From Onstottus_B sp049273855 (GTDB lineage Bacteria; Acidobacteriota; Blastocatellia; UBA7656): 30,962 nucleotides of DNA. This document shows positions 14,106 to 21,955 of this stretch, piece by piece (positions within the stretch are counted from its first letter, which is position 1; the number at the start of each line of letters is the position of its first letter). A program made the translations under genes and the position numbers. The stretch lies in contig JBASRN010000260.1 of assembly GCA_049273855.1 (NCBI GenBank), forward strand, positions 1 to 30,962, in the 5' to 3' direction. The notes under the pieces were generated by a model. It saw only the letters and a list, made by a program, of their open reading frames with translations, ran no database searches and was not told the origin of the DNA.

Positions 14106-16760
14106 TCAGCGCATCGACTGCTTGATGATGCTATCGAGTCCGAACCCGCCCGGCATGCCCAGCAAGCTCGAAGGCTTCAACCCGAGTGGCCCCTCTTCAC
14201 CGTTCACCGCGAACGATATCCGATCGCCTTGCGCGTAAGCATACGCGAGCATCGGTGCGCCCAGCGACTTCAACGCTCGTTGGCCTTCTTCGGGCAAACT
14301 CCGCGTGGCGCCCTTAACCCGTCCCGCGATCGGAGCGATCACCGAACCCAGATTGTGATAGAACAGCGCCGAGAAGTTAGCCTGCTTGTCTTCGGGCAGC
14401 GCCGCGATGAACTTCGGCGAGTGCAATATGGTGTAGCCCGTCTCGCGATACTTCACCGAGCGATCCACAAGTGCACGGCTCGGCCCCGCGACCATGTAGC
14501 CGTTCGCGTACGTGTAGTTGACTTCCAACCCGAAGTCGAGCGACTTCAGCGTGTAGAAGGTCCGACCACCCGAGTCGCTGCGGTCCCACGCGAAGCCTTG
14601 CTTACCCGACTTCTGTGCTTGCTGGTTCATCAGCTCCACCACTCGCTCAAAGGTCTGCTGCAAGTGAGCCGGGTCGTAAACCTCGAACACCATTTTCCAC
14701 GACGGAGTCGGAAGCACCGGCCCGTCGATCGCGAACGCGAACTCACCACCAAGCGGCGCCGCAAAGTCGTTGCGGATGTCCAGACCCGTCTCGCGCTGGA
14801 ACTGATCGAGGTTCTCGCGGAACTTCGGATCAACCGTGTTCAGCGCCGCCAGCAGATCGTCTACAAGCGCAGTCGGGTTCTTTACCACGAACGCCGCGAC
14901 TACGTTTGCGTCGGGCGAGATGAACTGAAGCGCGCCCATCGGCCCCGGCGCTGCAAGCCACGATACGATCCCGTGCCCGCCCGGGTTGAACGTCACCACC
15001 GCGCGGTTGTAAGACTTGCCCTGATCCTCCTTCACTTCAGCGATGAAGTGTCTCAGACTGGTTATGCCAAGCTGGCGGAACGCGGAGTCTTCCTTCGCGT
15101 CGGTATCCCGCGAGCCGGCGATGATTTTCTCGAGGTCGGCCGCCACTATAAAGCCCGCGCCCTCGTGATAGACTTCGGCGATCCGCGAGCGAAACGAACC
15201 GTCCGCGAAGCGAGCGCCGCTCGCCGTCTTTAAGTTTCCAGCCACTCGTTGAAGCATTTCGAGCTTCGGCGAAGCGGCAAGCACATCACCGTTGATCCAC
15301 ACGAACAGATCGGACTTCGCGCTGGTTGCCGCGCCTGCGCTCATCGGGTCGTCGATGAAGCGAACGTCGGCGCGCTTCTTTGTTGCGCCGGCCAGAATAC
15401 TCAACTGACTATCCGCATAGGCACGGAAGCCGGCCGCGTTCTTCAATGTCGTAAGTACCAGCGGGCCGTCCGGCTCGTGACTCGTTGCTGACATCTGAGC
15501 GGTCACAACGATCTCGTCGCCGAGATGTGCGCCAAACTCGCTGATCTTCGAGATTGCATCGTCCCAATGTTTGCGGCCACGCGAAGAAGCCTGCTCCGAA
15601 TCCCACCACTGCTTAAGCTCGGGGTTCTCGGCGAGTCGCTGCTCGATGATCTTGTTCGACTCGGCGATCGTCTCGCTGAGGTTGGGAATCGCGACGTAGA
15701 AGACCGTGTCGTCCGGCGTCATCTCGAGCAGCCGCGTAGAGTAGCGGACGCCCGGGCCGGCCACGTTCCGGTCGATCTCTTTGCGGAGCGCGGCCACCTC
15801 GGCAAGCATCGTCTTGTAACGAGCGGCATCGCGGCTCCACGCGATCTCGTCGCTCACCGGAACGTTGGCAATCGTCGCGCTTGTCGTCGTTTGATCGCCC
15901 GGATGAAGCACAGCATTATTCCCGGAGTGATCGACGTGAACTTCGCCTTCGACTACCGACACGCGCGAGCCTTTGGTGCCCGCGTTGACCGCGAAGATCG
16001 TGCCGGTTACCGACACCGTGCAATCGCCGGTATCAACATACAGGTGACGCTCTCGCTGCTTGGCCGCTTGCACAATGATGTTGCCGCGATCCAGATGAAT
16101 CGTCGTCCCCTGCTGGCTGTCGGTGACTGAAAACTCCGATCGCTCTCGCATCTCGATCAAGGAGCCGTCGGGCAGCCTGACCACCGCGCCCGCGTCCTTC
16201 GCGGTGCGAACCTTCTCGCCTTGCTTGAACTGCTCGCCGAGGGTGAGCGCTTCCGTGTTGGCGTCCGACACCAGGTAGACCTGGCCATCCATCGCCTGAA
16301 CGACCATGTTGAAGGCATCGGTCGCGCGGAAGAATTTCTCGTAGCCGCCGACCGACAGCACGCCGATGATAACCGCCGCGGCAACTGCCCAGCGCACAAC
16401 CGTGCGCCGTGAAGCAATCGGCTTTGCAGCCTTGGCTTGCGAGGGCGCAACTGCGACGCCAAAGCGCGCCTCCTTAAGCGATTTCCGGCAAGGCACGCAC
16501 TCGTGAGTGTGGTCCTCCAAAAGCAGCGCGCGAGCGGGCGACAGGCTGCCCTCCAGATACGACGGTATCAGCGCCTGAAAATCGCCGCAGTTTCTGATGT
16601 GATCAACTTGCACGGCGGACGCGTCAGCGGTCCGCTCGCTTAGCCGCTTCCAAACGCGATCCGCCGCGCCGGACACAACCGATGGGTCGATCGCTTGATT
16701 GCGAATCTCACCGGTTGTCCGCTCGATGATTTCGTTTAGTTCATTGTTAGACGGTTTCAT
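14106..16760 (-). CDS. Anti-sigma-like membrane protein: zinc finger, FecR domain, large DUF3352-like C-terminus
   Basis: This 884-aa protein has, in order: a cytoplasmic putative zinc-finger/anti-sigma segment with HTHECVPC (His84, Cys88, Cys91, the HX3CX2C pattern); one membrane span at about 121-139 (VVRWAVAAAVIIGVLSVGG); a FecR-type domain (LPDGSLIEMRERSEF, IHLDRGNIIVQAAKQR, VDTGDCTVSVTGTIFAVN, SVVEGEVHVDHSG); and about 570 residues outside the membrane resembling DUF3352-type proteins (YVAIPNLSETIAES, FEVYDPAHLQQTFERVVELMNQQ). Its ATG lies inside the end of the ECF sigma gene (14-bp overlap), so the pair is surely co-translated. By family logic it holds the sigma factor until an outside signal arrives. 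The very large exported half is unusual for an anti-sigma factor. Confidence 0.85.
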   Translation of the reverse strand: MKPSNNELNEIIERTTGEIRNQAIDPSVVSGAADRVWKRLSERTADASAVQVDHIRNCGDFQALIPSYLEGSLSPARALLLEDHTHECVPCRKSLKEARFGVAVAPSQAKAAKPIASRRTVVRWAVAAAVIIGVLSVGGYEKFFRATDAFNMVVQAMDGQVYLVSDANTEALTLGEQFKQGEKVRTAKDAGAVVRLPDGSLIEMRERSEFSVTDSQQGTTIHLDRGNIIVQAAKQRERHLYVDTGDCTVSVTGTIFAVNAGTKGSRVSVVEGEVHVDHSGNNAVLHPGDQTTTSATIANVPVSDEIAWSRDAARYKTMLAEVAALRKEIDRNVAGPGVRYSTRLLEMTPDDTVFYVAIPNLSETIAESNKIIEQRLAENPELKQWWDSEQASSRGRKHWDDAISKISEFGAHLGDEIVVTAQMSATSHEPDGPLVLTTLKNAAGFRAYADSQLSILAGATKKRADVRFIDDPMSAGAATSAKSDLFVWINGDVLAASPKLEMLQRVAGNLKTASGARFADGSFRSRIAEVYHEGAGFIVAADLEKIIAGSRDTDAKEDSAFRQLGITSLRHFIAEVKEDQGKSYNRAVVTFNPGGHGIVSWLAAPGPMGALQFISPDANVVAAFVVKNPTALVDDLLAALNTVDPKFRENLDQFQRETGLDIRNDFAAPLGGEFAFAIDGPVLPTPSWKMVFEVYDPAHLQQTFERVVELMNQQAQKSGKQGFAWDRSDSGGRTFYTLKSLDFGLEVNYTYANGYMVAGPSRALVDRSVKYRETGYTILHSPKFIAALPEDKQANFSALFYHNLGSVIAPIAGRVKGATRSLPEEGQRALKSLGAPMLAYAYAQGDRISFAVNGEEGPLGLKPSSLLGMPGGFGLDSIIKQSMR

Positions 16761-17358
16761 GACTTCCCTCCAGGACCTTTCCTAGTTCCTTGCGTAGTTT
16801 TGTGCGAGCGCGGTGTAACATGACTCCTACCACCATCTGCGACGTTCCCAGCAGACGGGCTATTTCGACATTGCTGTGCCCCTCGAAGTACTTGAGCACG
16901 ACAACCTCGGCTGCCTTTGTTCCAAGCCCCGCCAGCGCTTCTCGAACGTGCCCTTGCATTTCGCGGCTGGCCCGTTCGTGTTCCGGGTTGACGCTGCTAC
17001 TGTCTTCGAGCACGGGAGCAACCTCTTCGATGGGGACCGAGCTTGAACGAGCCCGGCTTCGAATCAGGTCGAGCGAGGCGTTTACGGCGGCGCGATGAAG
17101 ATAGCTGCCGGGGCTTGGGGAGAGGTCTATAGGGCCATCTCCCGCTGAGTCTCGGCGTGCATCTCTTTTGACAAGGCGAAGAAAGACAGTCTGTAGCACG
17201 TCCTCGGCGTCTGCTGAGCTTCCGGTGACCCGGTAAGCGGTGCGGTAGACCTGCTCGTGATGCTGTCTGAAGAGGAGTTCGACCTCCTCGGCAGGACTGG
17301 GCACTGGCCTGAGGTGTTTAGCTGCTTGCACGTTAGCCTCCTTCACGTCGTCAGTCAT
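16747..17358 (-). CDS. ECF-type RNA polymerase sigma factor
   Basis: This 203-aa protein shows sigma region 2 (ELLFRQHHEQVYRTAYRVTGSSADAEDVLQTVFLRLVK) and region 4 (VVVLKYFEGHSNVEIARLLGTSQMVVGVMLHRARTKLRKEL). A linker of about 45 residues, rich in Ser and acidic residues, lies between them. It directs RNA polymerase to specific promoters and is probably controlled by the membrane anti-sigma encoded next. The ATG at 17358 follows GTGAGGG at a proper distance. No matching autoregulated promoter could be recognised by eye in the 478 bp upstream. Confidence 0.93.
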   Translation of the reverse strand: MTDDVKEANVQAAKHLRPVPSPAEEVELLFRQHHEQVYRTAYRVTGSSADAEDVLQTVFLRLVKRDARRDSAGDGPIDLSPSPGSYLHRAAVNASLDLIRSRARSSSVPIEEVAPVLEDSSSVNPEHERASREMQGHVREALAGLGTKAAEVVVLKYFEGHSNVEIARLLGTSQMVVGVMLHRARTKLRKELGKVLEGSHETV

Positions 17359-17622
17359 AAAACGGCCCTCACGGAGGAGGATTAACAGTAGACAGCGAGA
17401 AAATGCGCCAGTCGCTCAGGCCTGTGAATTTGAGCAGACAACTATAGGCTCAATAAGGAAGGCTAGCAAGGATCGCTCAGACCAGGATACAAGGGATCTG
17501 CCGCCCGAGGATCTCCAGTGCAAGCCCTGTCACTACCGTCAATTAGATCGGCTGAGTAGCACAGTATTGGATCGTTGGCTCAATCGCCTTCCTGGGTGGC
17601 TGACACTCCTGAATTCGGGAGT

Positions 17623-17722
17623 GGATCAGTTTGACGTTCAGAGTACAAGCTTTAGTTTGCTTCTCCCGTTCGTGCGGACGAAAGAGCAAGCTGAAGCTTG
17701 TATTCTGAATTCAGACTGACCC
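17623..17722. repeat. 100-bp near-palindrome (long inverted repeat)
   Basis: Two roughly 40-bp arms mirror each other. The left arm begins GGATCAGTTTGACGTTCAG and includes GTACAAGCTTTAGTTTGCT. The right arm's complement begins GGGTCAGTCTGAATTCAG and includes ATACAAGCTTCAGCTTGCT. The centre has a further TTCGT-GCGG-ACGAA hairpin. It lies in the 478-bp gap between the ECF sigma gene and the PqqD-like gene, ending 25 bp before the latter's promoter. A smaller hairpin (CACTCC-TGAATTC-GGAGTG) stands just left of it. It could be a MITE- or REP-like insertion; no target duplication was seen. The rest of the gap (17359-17600) shows nothing. Confidence 0.75.
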
Positions 17723-17746
17723 ACCACACTGAAGAATTATTATTTC

Positions 17747-17775
17747 TTGCTTTACACGCAGGCTCATAATATATT
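17747..17775 (+). promoter_or_regulatory. Candidate sigma-70 promoter of the PqqD/knottin gene
   Basis: TTGCTT (17747-17752) and TATATT (17770-17775) are separated by 17 bp. An overlapping alternative is TTTACA with TATTCT at 16 bp. The AT-rich stretch is locally distinct and leaves a leader of about 55 nt. Confidence 0.45.
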
Positions 17776-17836
17776 CTATTCCCGTCGCGGAATATTTTTG
17801 CCGATCCGAGCCTCATTTGGAAGAGGGAGACTCAAA

Positions 17837-18334
17837 TTGAAGACCAGGCCAGAACTGCAAATGCCCGACCGGCGCAACAAAGGGTTGGTAGTAAAGGAGC
17901 TGCAGAACGAGCTGCTCATCTACGATCTTGATCGGAACAAAGCTCATTGTCTTAACCAGGCCTGCAGTCTGATCTGGAATCATTGCGACGGAAAAGCGAC
18001 GGTGGCGGAGGTGGTCAGCCTCTTGGAAAAGGAATCCGGGTCAGTCGTTGATGAAACGGTCGTACTTTACGCGTTGTCTCAGTTAGGAACGGCGCATCTG
18101 CTCTCTGATAACCGGAAGACGACCGCGCAGACGAAAAGGGTCACTCGAAGAGAGGTTATGGGAAGAATAGGGGTGGCTGCCGTGGTTTCGCTGCCGTTGA
18201 TCACCTCTATCCTGGCGCCCACTGCACAGGCCCAGGCAAGCTGTCTCGCGAATGGCAGCTTGTGCACTACCGACGCACAATGCTGCTCCGGGCGTTGTCA
18301 GATGACCGGCCAGAGCCTGGTGTGTGCCGGCTGA
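17837..18334 (+). CDS. PqqD-like domain protein with internal Tat-like signal and C-terminal six-Cys knot-like module
   Basis: This is a 165-aa protein if started at TTG 17837, which has the best SD (GAGGGAG, 7 nt upstream); ATG 17861 is an alternative without an SD. Residues 16-90 are a PqqD-like winged-helix domain (ELLIYDLDRNKAHCLNQACSL, DGKATVAEVVSLLE, YALSQLGTAHLL), the fold that binds leader peptides in RiPP pathways. Residues 101-134 hold a twin-arginine-like motif (TRREVMGRIG) and a hydrophobic stretch ending APTAQAQA, a plausible signal and cleavage site. After it come 30 residues with six Cys in the pattern C-x6-C-x5-CC-x3-C-x8-C, which fits the inhibitor-cystine-knot spacing. The apparent topology is a cytoplasmic PqqD part with an exported disulfide-rich tail. 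No radical SAM or other maturase gene is adjacent. The function is unknown. Confidence 0.85.
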   Translation: MKTRPELQMPDRRNKGLVVKELQNELLIYDLDRNKAHCLNQACSLIWNHCDGKATVAEVVSLLEKESGSVVDETVVLYALSQLGTAHLLSDNRKTTAQTKRVTRREVMGRIGVAAVVSLPLITSILAPTAQAQASCLANGSLCTTDAQCCSGRCQMTGQSLVCAG

Positions 18335-18390
18335 CGGCATGCCTGATCGGCCGTAGCCACTTGCGTCAGATCGATCTAGAAGCAACTTCG

Positions 18391-19767
18391 TCACACCTGC
18401 CCACCCGCGCCCGAGCGCTTCTCGCTTATGCCAAGAGCCTTCATCCTTCTGTAGAGGTGCGAGCGGTCGATGCCAAGCGCTTCCGCCGTGCGAGTTATGT
18501 TGCCGTCACACTCACCTAGCTTGCGAAGAATGTAACTGCGTTCGTAGGCTTCGCGGCCTTCGCGGTACGATGTGAAGTTGTATCGCGCAGGGGCCGTGAT
18601 TCCCTCCGGAGTGCCGAGGGCAGGCACGTCGTTAGACGTGATGTGCTCGCTTGCCCCCATTATCACGATGCGCTCAATTGAGTTGCGGAGTTCACGAACG
18701 TTGCCCGGCCAATCGTACGACGCTAATAACTCGAACGCCTCGCTGGTGAAAGCCTTGGGCACCCGGCTGTAGAGAGCCGAGTACTTTCGGTTGAAATGCT
18801 CAACGAGCAGCGGCACGTCCTCCAGGCGCTCGCGCAGGGGCGGGACTTCGAACGGAATCACGTTGAGCCTGTAGAAGAGGTCCCGTCGAAACGTACCCCG
18901 TTCGATCTCTTCATCCAGGCGCTTGTTCGTAGCCGCGATTATTCGCACGTCAACCTTGATGGAAGTGTTCGAACCCACCGGCTCGAAGCGCTGCTCTTCG
19001 AGCACTCGCAGCACCTTGGCCTGAACCCTCAAGCTCATGTCTCCGACTTCGTCCAGCAACAGAGTGCCGCCGTCGGACTGCTCGAACTTCCCACGCTTGG
19101 ATTGAGTGGCGCCGGTGAACGAGCCCTTGGCATGGCCAAAGAGCTCAGATTCGATAAGCTCCTCGGGAATTGCGGCGCAGTTCAACTCGACAAACGGCAT
19201 CGACGCGCGCGAAGACTCATGATGAATGGCGCGAGCCGCCAACTCCTTGCCCGTCCCCGACTCTCCGTAGATCAGTATGCGTCCGTTGGTCGGCGCGGCG
19301 ACCGCGATCTGTTGCCGGAGCGCGCGCATCGGCACGCTTTCACCAACCATCGCGTAATCGTCATCCAGTTGTTCGCGAAGCAATCGGTTCTCGGCTTCAA
19401 GCTGGCGTTGCCGCAGCGCGTTTCGAATCGCAACCACCGTTCGATCGATCTGAAGCGGCTTTTCTATAAAATCCAACGCTCCTAGCCGCGTCGCTCGCAC
19501 TGCGGTCTCGATGTTGCCGTGCCCGCTGATCATGATCACCGCGGTTTCGGGATAGGCTGCTTTCAACTTCTTGAGCGTTTCGATCCCATCGATTCCCGGA
19601 AGCCAAACATCAAGCAGCACGCAACTAAAGACTCTCTTCTCGAATTCGGAGAGACACTCTTCACCCGATGCGGCGGTGTCGACCGAAAGACCCTCGTCCT
19701 CCAACACGCCGGTCAGCGTTCGCCGGATCGCTTCTTCATCGTCGACTACCAGGACGGAGTTGGGCAT
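18391..19767 (-). CDS. Sigma-54-dependent response regulator (NtrC/NtrX family)
   Basis: This 458-aa protein has a receiver domain (residues 1-120; acidic pair in VLVVDDEEA, phospho-acceptor D53 in LLDVWLPGIDG, Lys in FIEKPLQ). An AAA+ domain follows, with Walker A GESGTGKE, the sigma-54 contact loop as GSFTGA in place of the usual GAFTGA, Walker B GGTLLLDEVGD, and WPGNVRELRN. A Fis-type helix-turn-helix (GNITRTAEALGIDRSHLYRRMKAL) ends the protein. It activates sigma-54 promoters when phosphorylated. No histidine kinase gene is adjacent on either side. It is convergent with the PqqD/knottin gene. The GAFTGA-to-GSFTGA change occurs in some active family members. Confidence 0.95.
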   Translation of the reverse strand: MPNSVLVVDDEEAIRRTLTGVLEDEGLSVDTAASGEECLSEFEKRVFSCVLLDVWLPGIDGIETLKKLKAAYPETAVIMISGHGNIETAVRATRLGALDFIEKPLQIDRTVVAIRNALRQRQLEAENRLLREQLDDDYAMVGESVPMRALRQQIAVAAPTNGRILIYGESGTGKELAARAIHHESSRASMPFVELNCAAIPEELIESELFGHAKGSFTGATQSKRGKFEQSDGGTLLLDEVGDMSLRVQAKVLRVLEEQRFEPVGSNTSIKVDVRIIAATNKRLDEEIERGTFRRDLFYRLNVIPFEVPPLRERLEDVPLLVEHFNRKYSALYSRVPKAFTSEAFELLASYDWPGNVRELRNSIERIVIMGASEHITSNDVPALGTPEGITAPARYNFTSYREGREAYERSYILRKLGECDGNITRTAEALGIDRSHLYRRMKALGISEKRSGAGGQV

Positions 19768-19774
19768 ATAAGCT

Positions 19775-19872
19775 GAGTTATGAGTGATGAGTTATGAGCG
19801 ATGAATGGTGAGTTGGGCGTGATGATTTAGCATTGGCCTTGCACTCATAACTTATCACTCATCACTCCTCAC
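19775..19872. repeat. Imperfect inverted repeat of ATGAGT(G/T)ATGAG words
   Basis: GAGTTATGAGTGATGAGTTATGAG (two overlapping words, 19775-19798) is mirrored by CACTCATAACTTATCACTC and ATCACTCCTCAC (19842-19872). The right arm runs into the 3' end of the next minus-strand gene. It is low-complexity and could form a weak hairpin between the two genes. Confidence 0.55.
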
Positions 19873-21124
19873 TTCTTTTCGGCGGTAAGCCGAGCAGCGT
19901 GGATTCAAAGGGATCGATCTCGAGCCTGAGCATACCTCCAGCATCGGAGAAAATTCCCTGCTGCCGCTTTCGCCGTTTCAGAAAAACCGTCGCGCCAAAC
20001 GCCGAGCCAAACAGCAGCACCGTCAGCAAGATTAACCCGAGAAGTCCAAACGTCGAGATCAACATTTGCGCGGTCTTTTCCATCCGGAACGGATCGTCGG
20101 TCGGCCAAAGCGGGTTGCGCAGCCACTTCACGGTGTAGGGATACTGGATCGAGCCCATCAGGGTTTGCGCCAGTTCCCGGTTTCGAACATTGACGCACTT
20201 GACGATGTAGTTCCCTTCGCGCTGGAAGAGGATTTCGTTTCGCTCCTCATCCGTGAGTGACTCGACGAAACGGCTCAGGCTGACAAACGCATCGGTCGCA
20301 AACTGAGGTGTATGGTATTCGATGATGACGAGCTTTAGCGGCGCTTGAGACTCGGATATGCCCGCGGCGGCACTGCTCGAGTTGTCGACCGTCGGGATGC
20401 CTGTGTCTTGTCTGAGCGGATCGGCCGGTGCGCTTTGGTTGTACTCGGCGAGCACGGCTTCCGCGTCACCGGGGAACACAACCATCTCGCGGCCCCGCTC
20501 AACGTACGCGCCTAGCGATTCGGGACCGAGAAAATAGCGCACGCTCCCCGGAATCATCTGCAACGCGGGCAACCTCTCAAGCAATGCCGGCCGCAACACA
20601 GCTTCGCCTCGCGATTCGATCGCGTTAGCCAGCGCGCGAGCCACCGCAACTGTGGCTCCGCGGCTTGCTCGAGCAGGCTTGCTTGCAGCTACCCTGACAA
20701 AATAACTGCCCTTCCAAAATACCGCTGCGCCGGCCACCAGCGCGCCACCCGATCCGATGTTTTCCTCGGCTTCCCTCTCGTGCCCGGAAACATAAGTGAA
20801 CAACCCAAACGCCGCGAATTGGTTTCGCGTTTGGAACACGTCGACGCGAAGATTGCGATACTGCCGCGAAGCCGTTGCCAGGATCCGGTACTCCTGAAAA
20901 GCCTTGGCTTGATCCGAACCAAGGTCGCCCTCGACCGGTTTGACCTCGCTCGTAGCGGCGAAACCGGCGAGCCTGTCAGGCAGCAACTCCGAGAGCGGGT
21001 GCGCCGGCGCCACGGCGATCGCTTGCGCGGAAGCCGCCGTTGGCTGCTGGCCTCTTATTGCAAGCGGCGCTAGCAGGATCAACAGAACGACTGCCGGGTA
21101 CGCGTTATAGGTTCGATGAATCAT
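19862..21124 (-). CDS. Exported, C-terminally anchored protein resembling DUF6599
   Basis: This 420-aa protein has a signal peptide at residues 1-25 (AVVLLILLAPLAIRGQ). The mid region resembles DUF6599 (LSELLPDRLAGFAATSEVKPVEG, QEYRILATASRQYRNLRVDVFQ, FAAFGLFTYVSG). A C-terminal membrane span at about 368-390 (TFGLLGLILLTVLLFGSAFGA) is followed by a basic tail (FLKRRKRQQG). The topology suggests an outward-facing domain held to the cytoplasmic membrane. The function is unknown and the family call is from memory. It is followed by the response regulator gene on the same strand, separated by an inverted repeat. Confidence 0.7.
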   Translation of the reverse strand: MIHRTYNAYPAVVLLILLAPLAIRGQQPTAASAQAIAVAPAHPLSELLPDRLAGFAATSEVKPVEGDLGSDQAKAFQEYRILATASRQYRNLRVDVFQTRNQFAAFGLFTYVSGHEREAEENIGSGGALVAGAAVFWKGSYFVRVAASKPARASRGATVAVARALANAIESRGEAVLRPALLERLPALQMIPGSVRYFLGPESLGAYVERGREMVVFPGDAEAVLAEYNQSAPADPLRQDTGIPTVDNSSSAAAGISESQAPLKLVIIEYHTPQFATDAFVSLSRFVESLTDEERNEILFQREGNYIVKCVNVRNRELAQTLMGSIQYPYTVKWLRNPLWPTDDPFRMEKTAQMLISTFGLLGLILLTVLLFGSAFGATVFLKRRKRQQGIFSDAGGMLRLEIDPFESTLLGLPPKRSEE

Positions 21125-21152
21125 AAGCTGATTAGACCCCGACTCCGCGTAT

Positions 21153-21761
21153 TCAGTTCCGGCGCCTCAACTCCGCCATGATCATGTTGGCATACCGATC
21201 CGGATGATGGATGTCATCCAGAGTGATCTTGCCGCTTTCGGAGGCGCTCTCTATCTCGATGTCGCCAAGGTTCAAGAATCGCTGCCACACCGATCGAGTC
21301 ACGGTGACATCCTGGATGTTCCGAAGCGGGATGTTCCGCACGGTCTTTGCGATCAAACCGTAACGCATCTCAAGCTTGTGATCCGTCATCGTATAGACTT
21401 CGCGGAGTCTCTGTATATGGTGGTAGAGCGGGTTAGCGAACGACAGCAGCCCCACCCCAAGTATGACCAGGAACGCGACCCAACCATTCACCGTCTCCGG
21501 GTTCCGGTTGTTCAAGACTCCCATCAGAGCCGCCGCAGCGACCACTACAAGCGCCGCGACGATGTACCGAATCAACACGAAGATCATCGTCGGCCTGAGA
21601 GTGAATATCACCCTTTCGTCCTCGGTAACTGAATACGAAGCTTCGACTCCATCTGCGCTCTTCTCCAGCGTCCTGACAGCGGGTCCGGCTGCCTGCGCGC
21701 CGCAGTAGTTGCAAAAGCGGCTTCCCTCAGGAAGCGGCCGACCGCAATTCTTGCAAGACAT
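21153..21761 (-). CDS. Zinc-ribbon and bacterial PH (YdbS/DUF304-type) membrane protein
   Basis: This protein is about 202 aa from ATG 21761, chosen because AGAGGT lies 8 nt upstream and because the residues before it in the longer ORF (to 21914) look non-coding. A zinc ribbon is seen at the N-terminus (CKNC..FCNYC, two CxxC pairs). Two membrane spans follow (MIFVLIRYIVAALVVVAAAAL, WVAFLVILGVGLLSFANPLY). A bPH2-type domain ends the protein (LREVYTMTDHKLEMRYGLI, RNIPLRNIQDVTVTRS, LGDIEIESASESGKITLDD). Such proteins are membrane-associated and of unclear function. It is upstream of the DUF6599-like gene on the same strand. Confidence 0.85.
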   Translation of the reverse strand: MSCKNCGRPLPEGSRFCNYCGAQAAGPAVRTLEKSADGVEASYSVTEDERVIFTLRPTMIFVLIRYIVAALVVVAAAALMGVLNNRNPETVNGWVAFLVILGVGLLSFANPLYHHIQRLREVYTMTDHKLEMRYGLIAKTVRNIPLRNIQDVTVTRSVWQRFLNLGDIEIESASESGKITLDDIHHPDRYANMIMAELRRRN

Positions 21762-21955
21762 CGATTGCACCTCTAGCGCTGTTTGGGGTACGGGTTCTGA
21801 GGGTTTCCCGACTGCTGAACCCGCCACTCCACACTTCCTATTCCACGGAATTCTAGCACGGCCACACGTTATATAAGAAAGGGACGCGTCCCAGCATCCC
21901 GCGGTCTCTTGCATGTCATCCTATAATTAACTCTGGGCCCCCGGGGAGGCAGCAA

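Noticed and set aside
13899..15233. 444-codon plus-strand frame
   Set aside because: It is antisense to the FecR-like gene, whose domains, overlap with the sigma gene and SD context are clear; the frame is an artefact of GC-rich codons.
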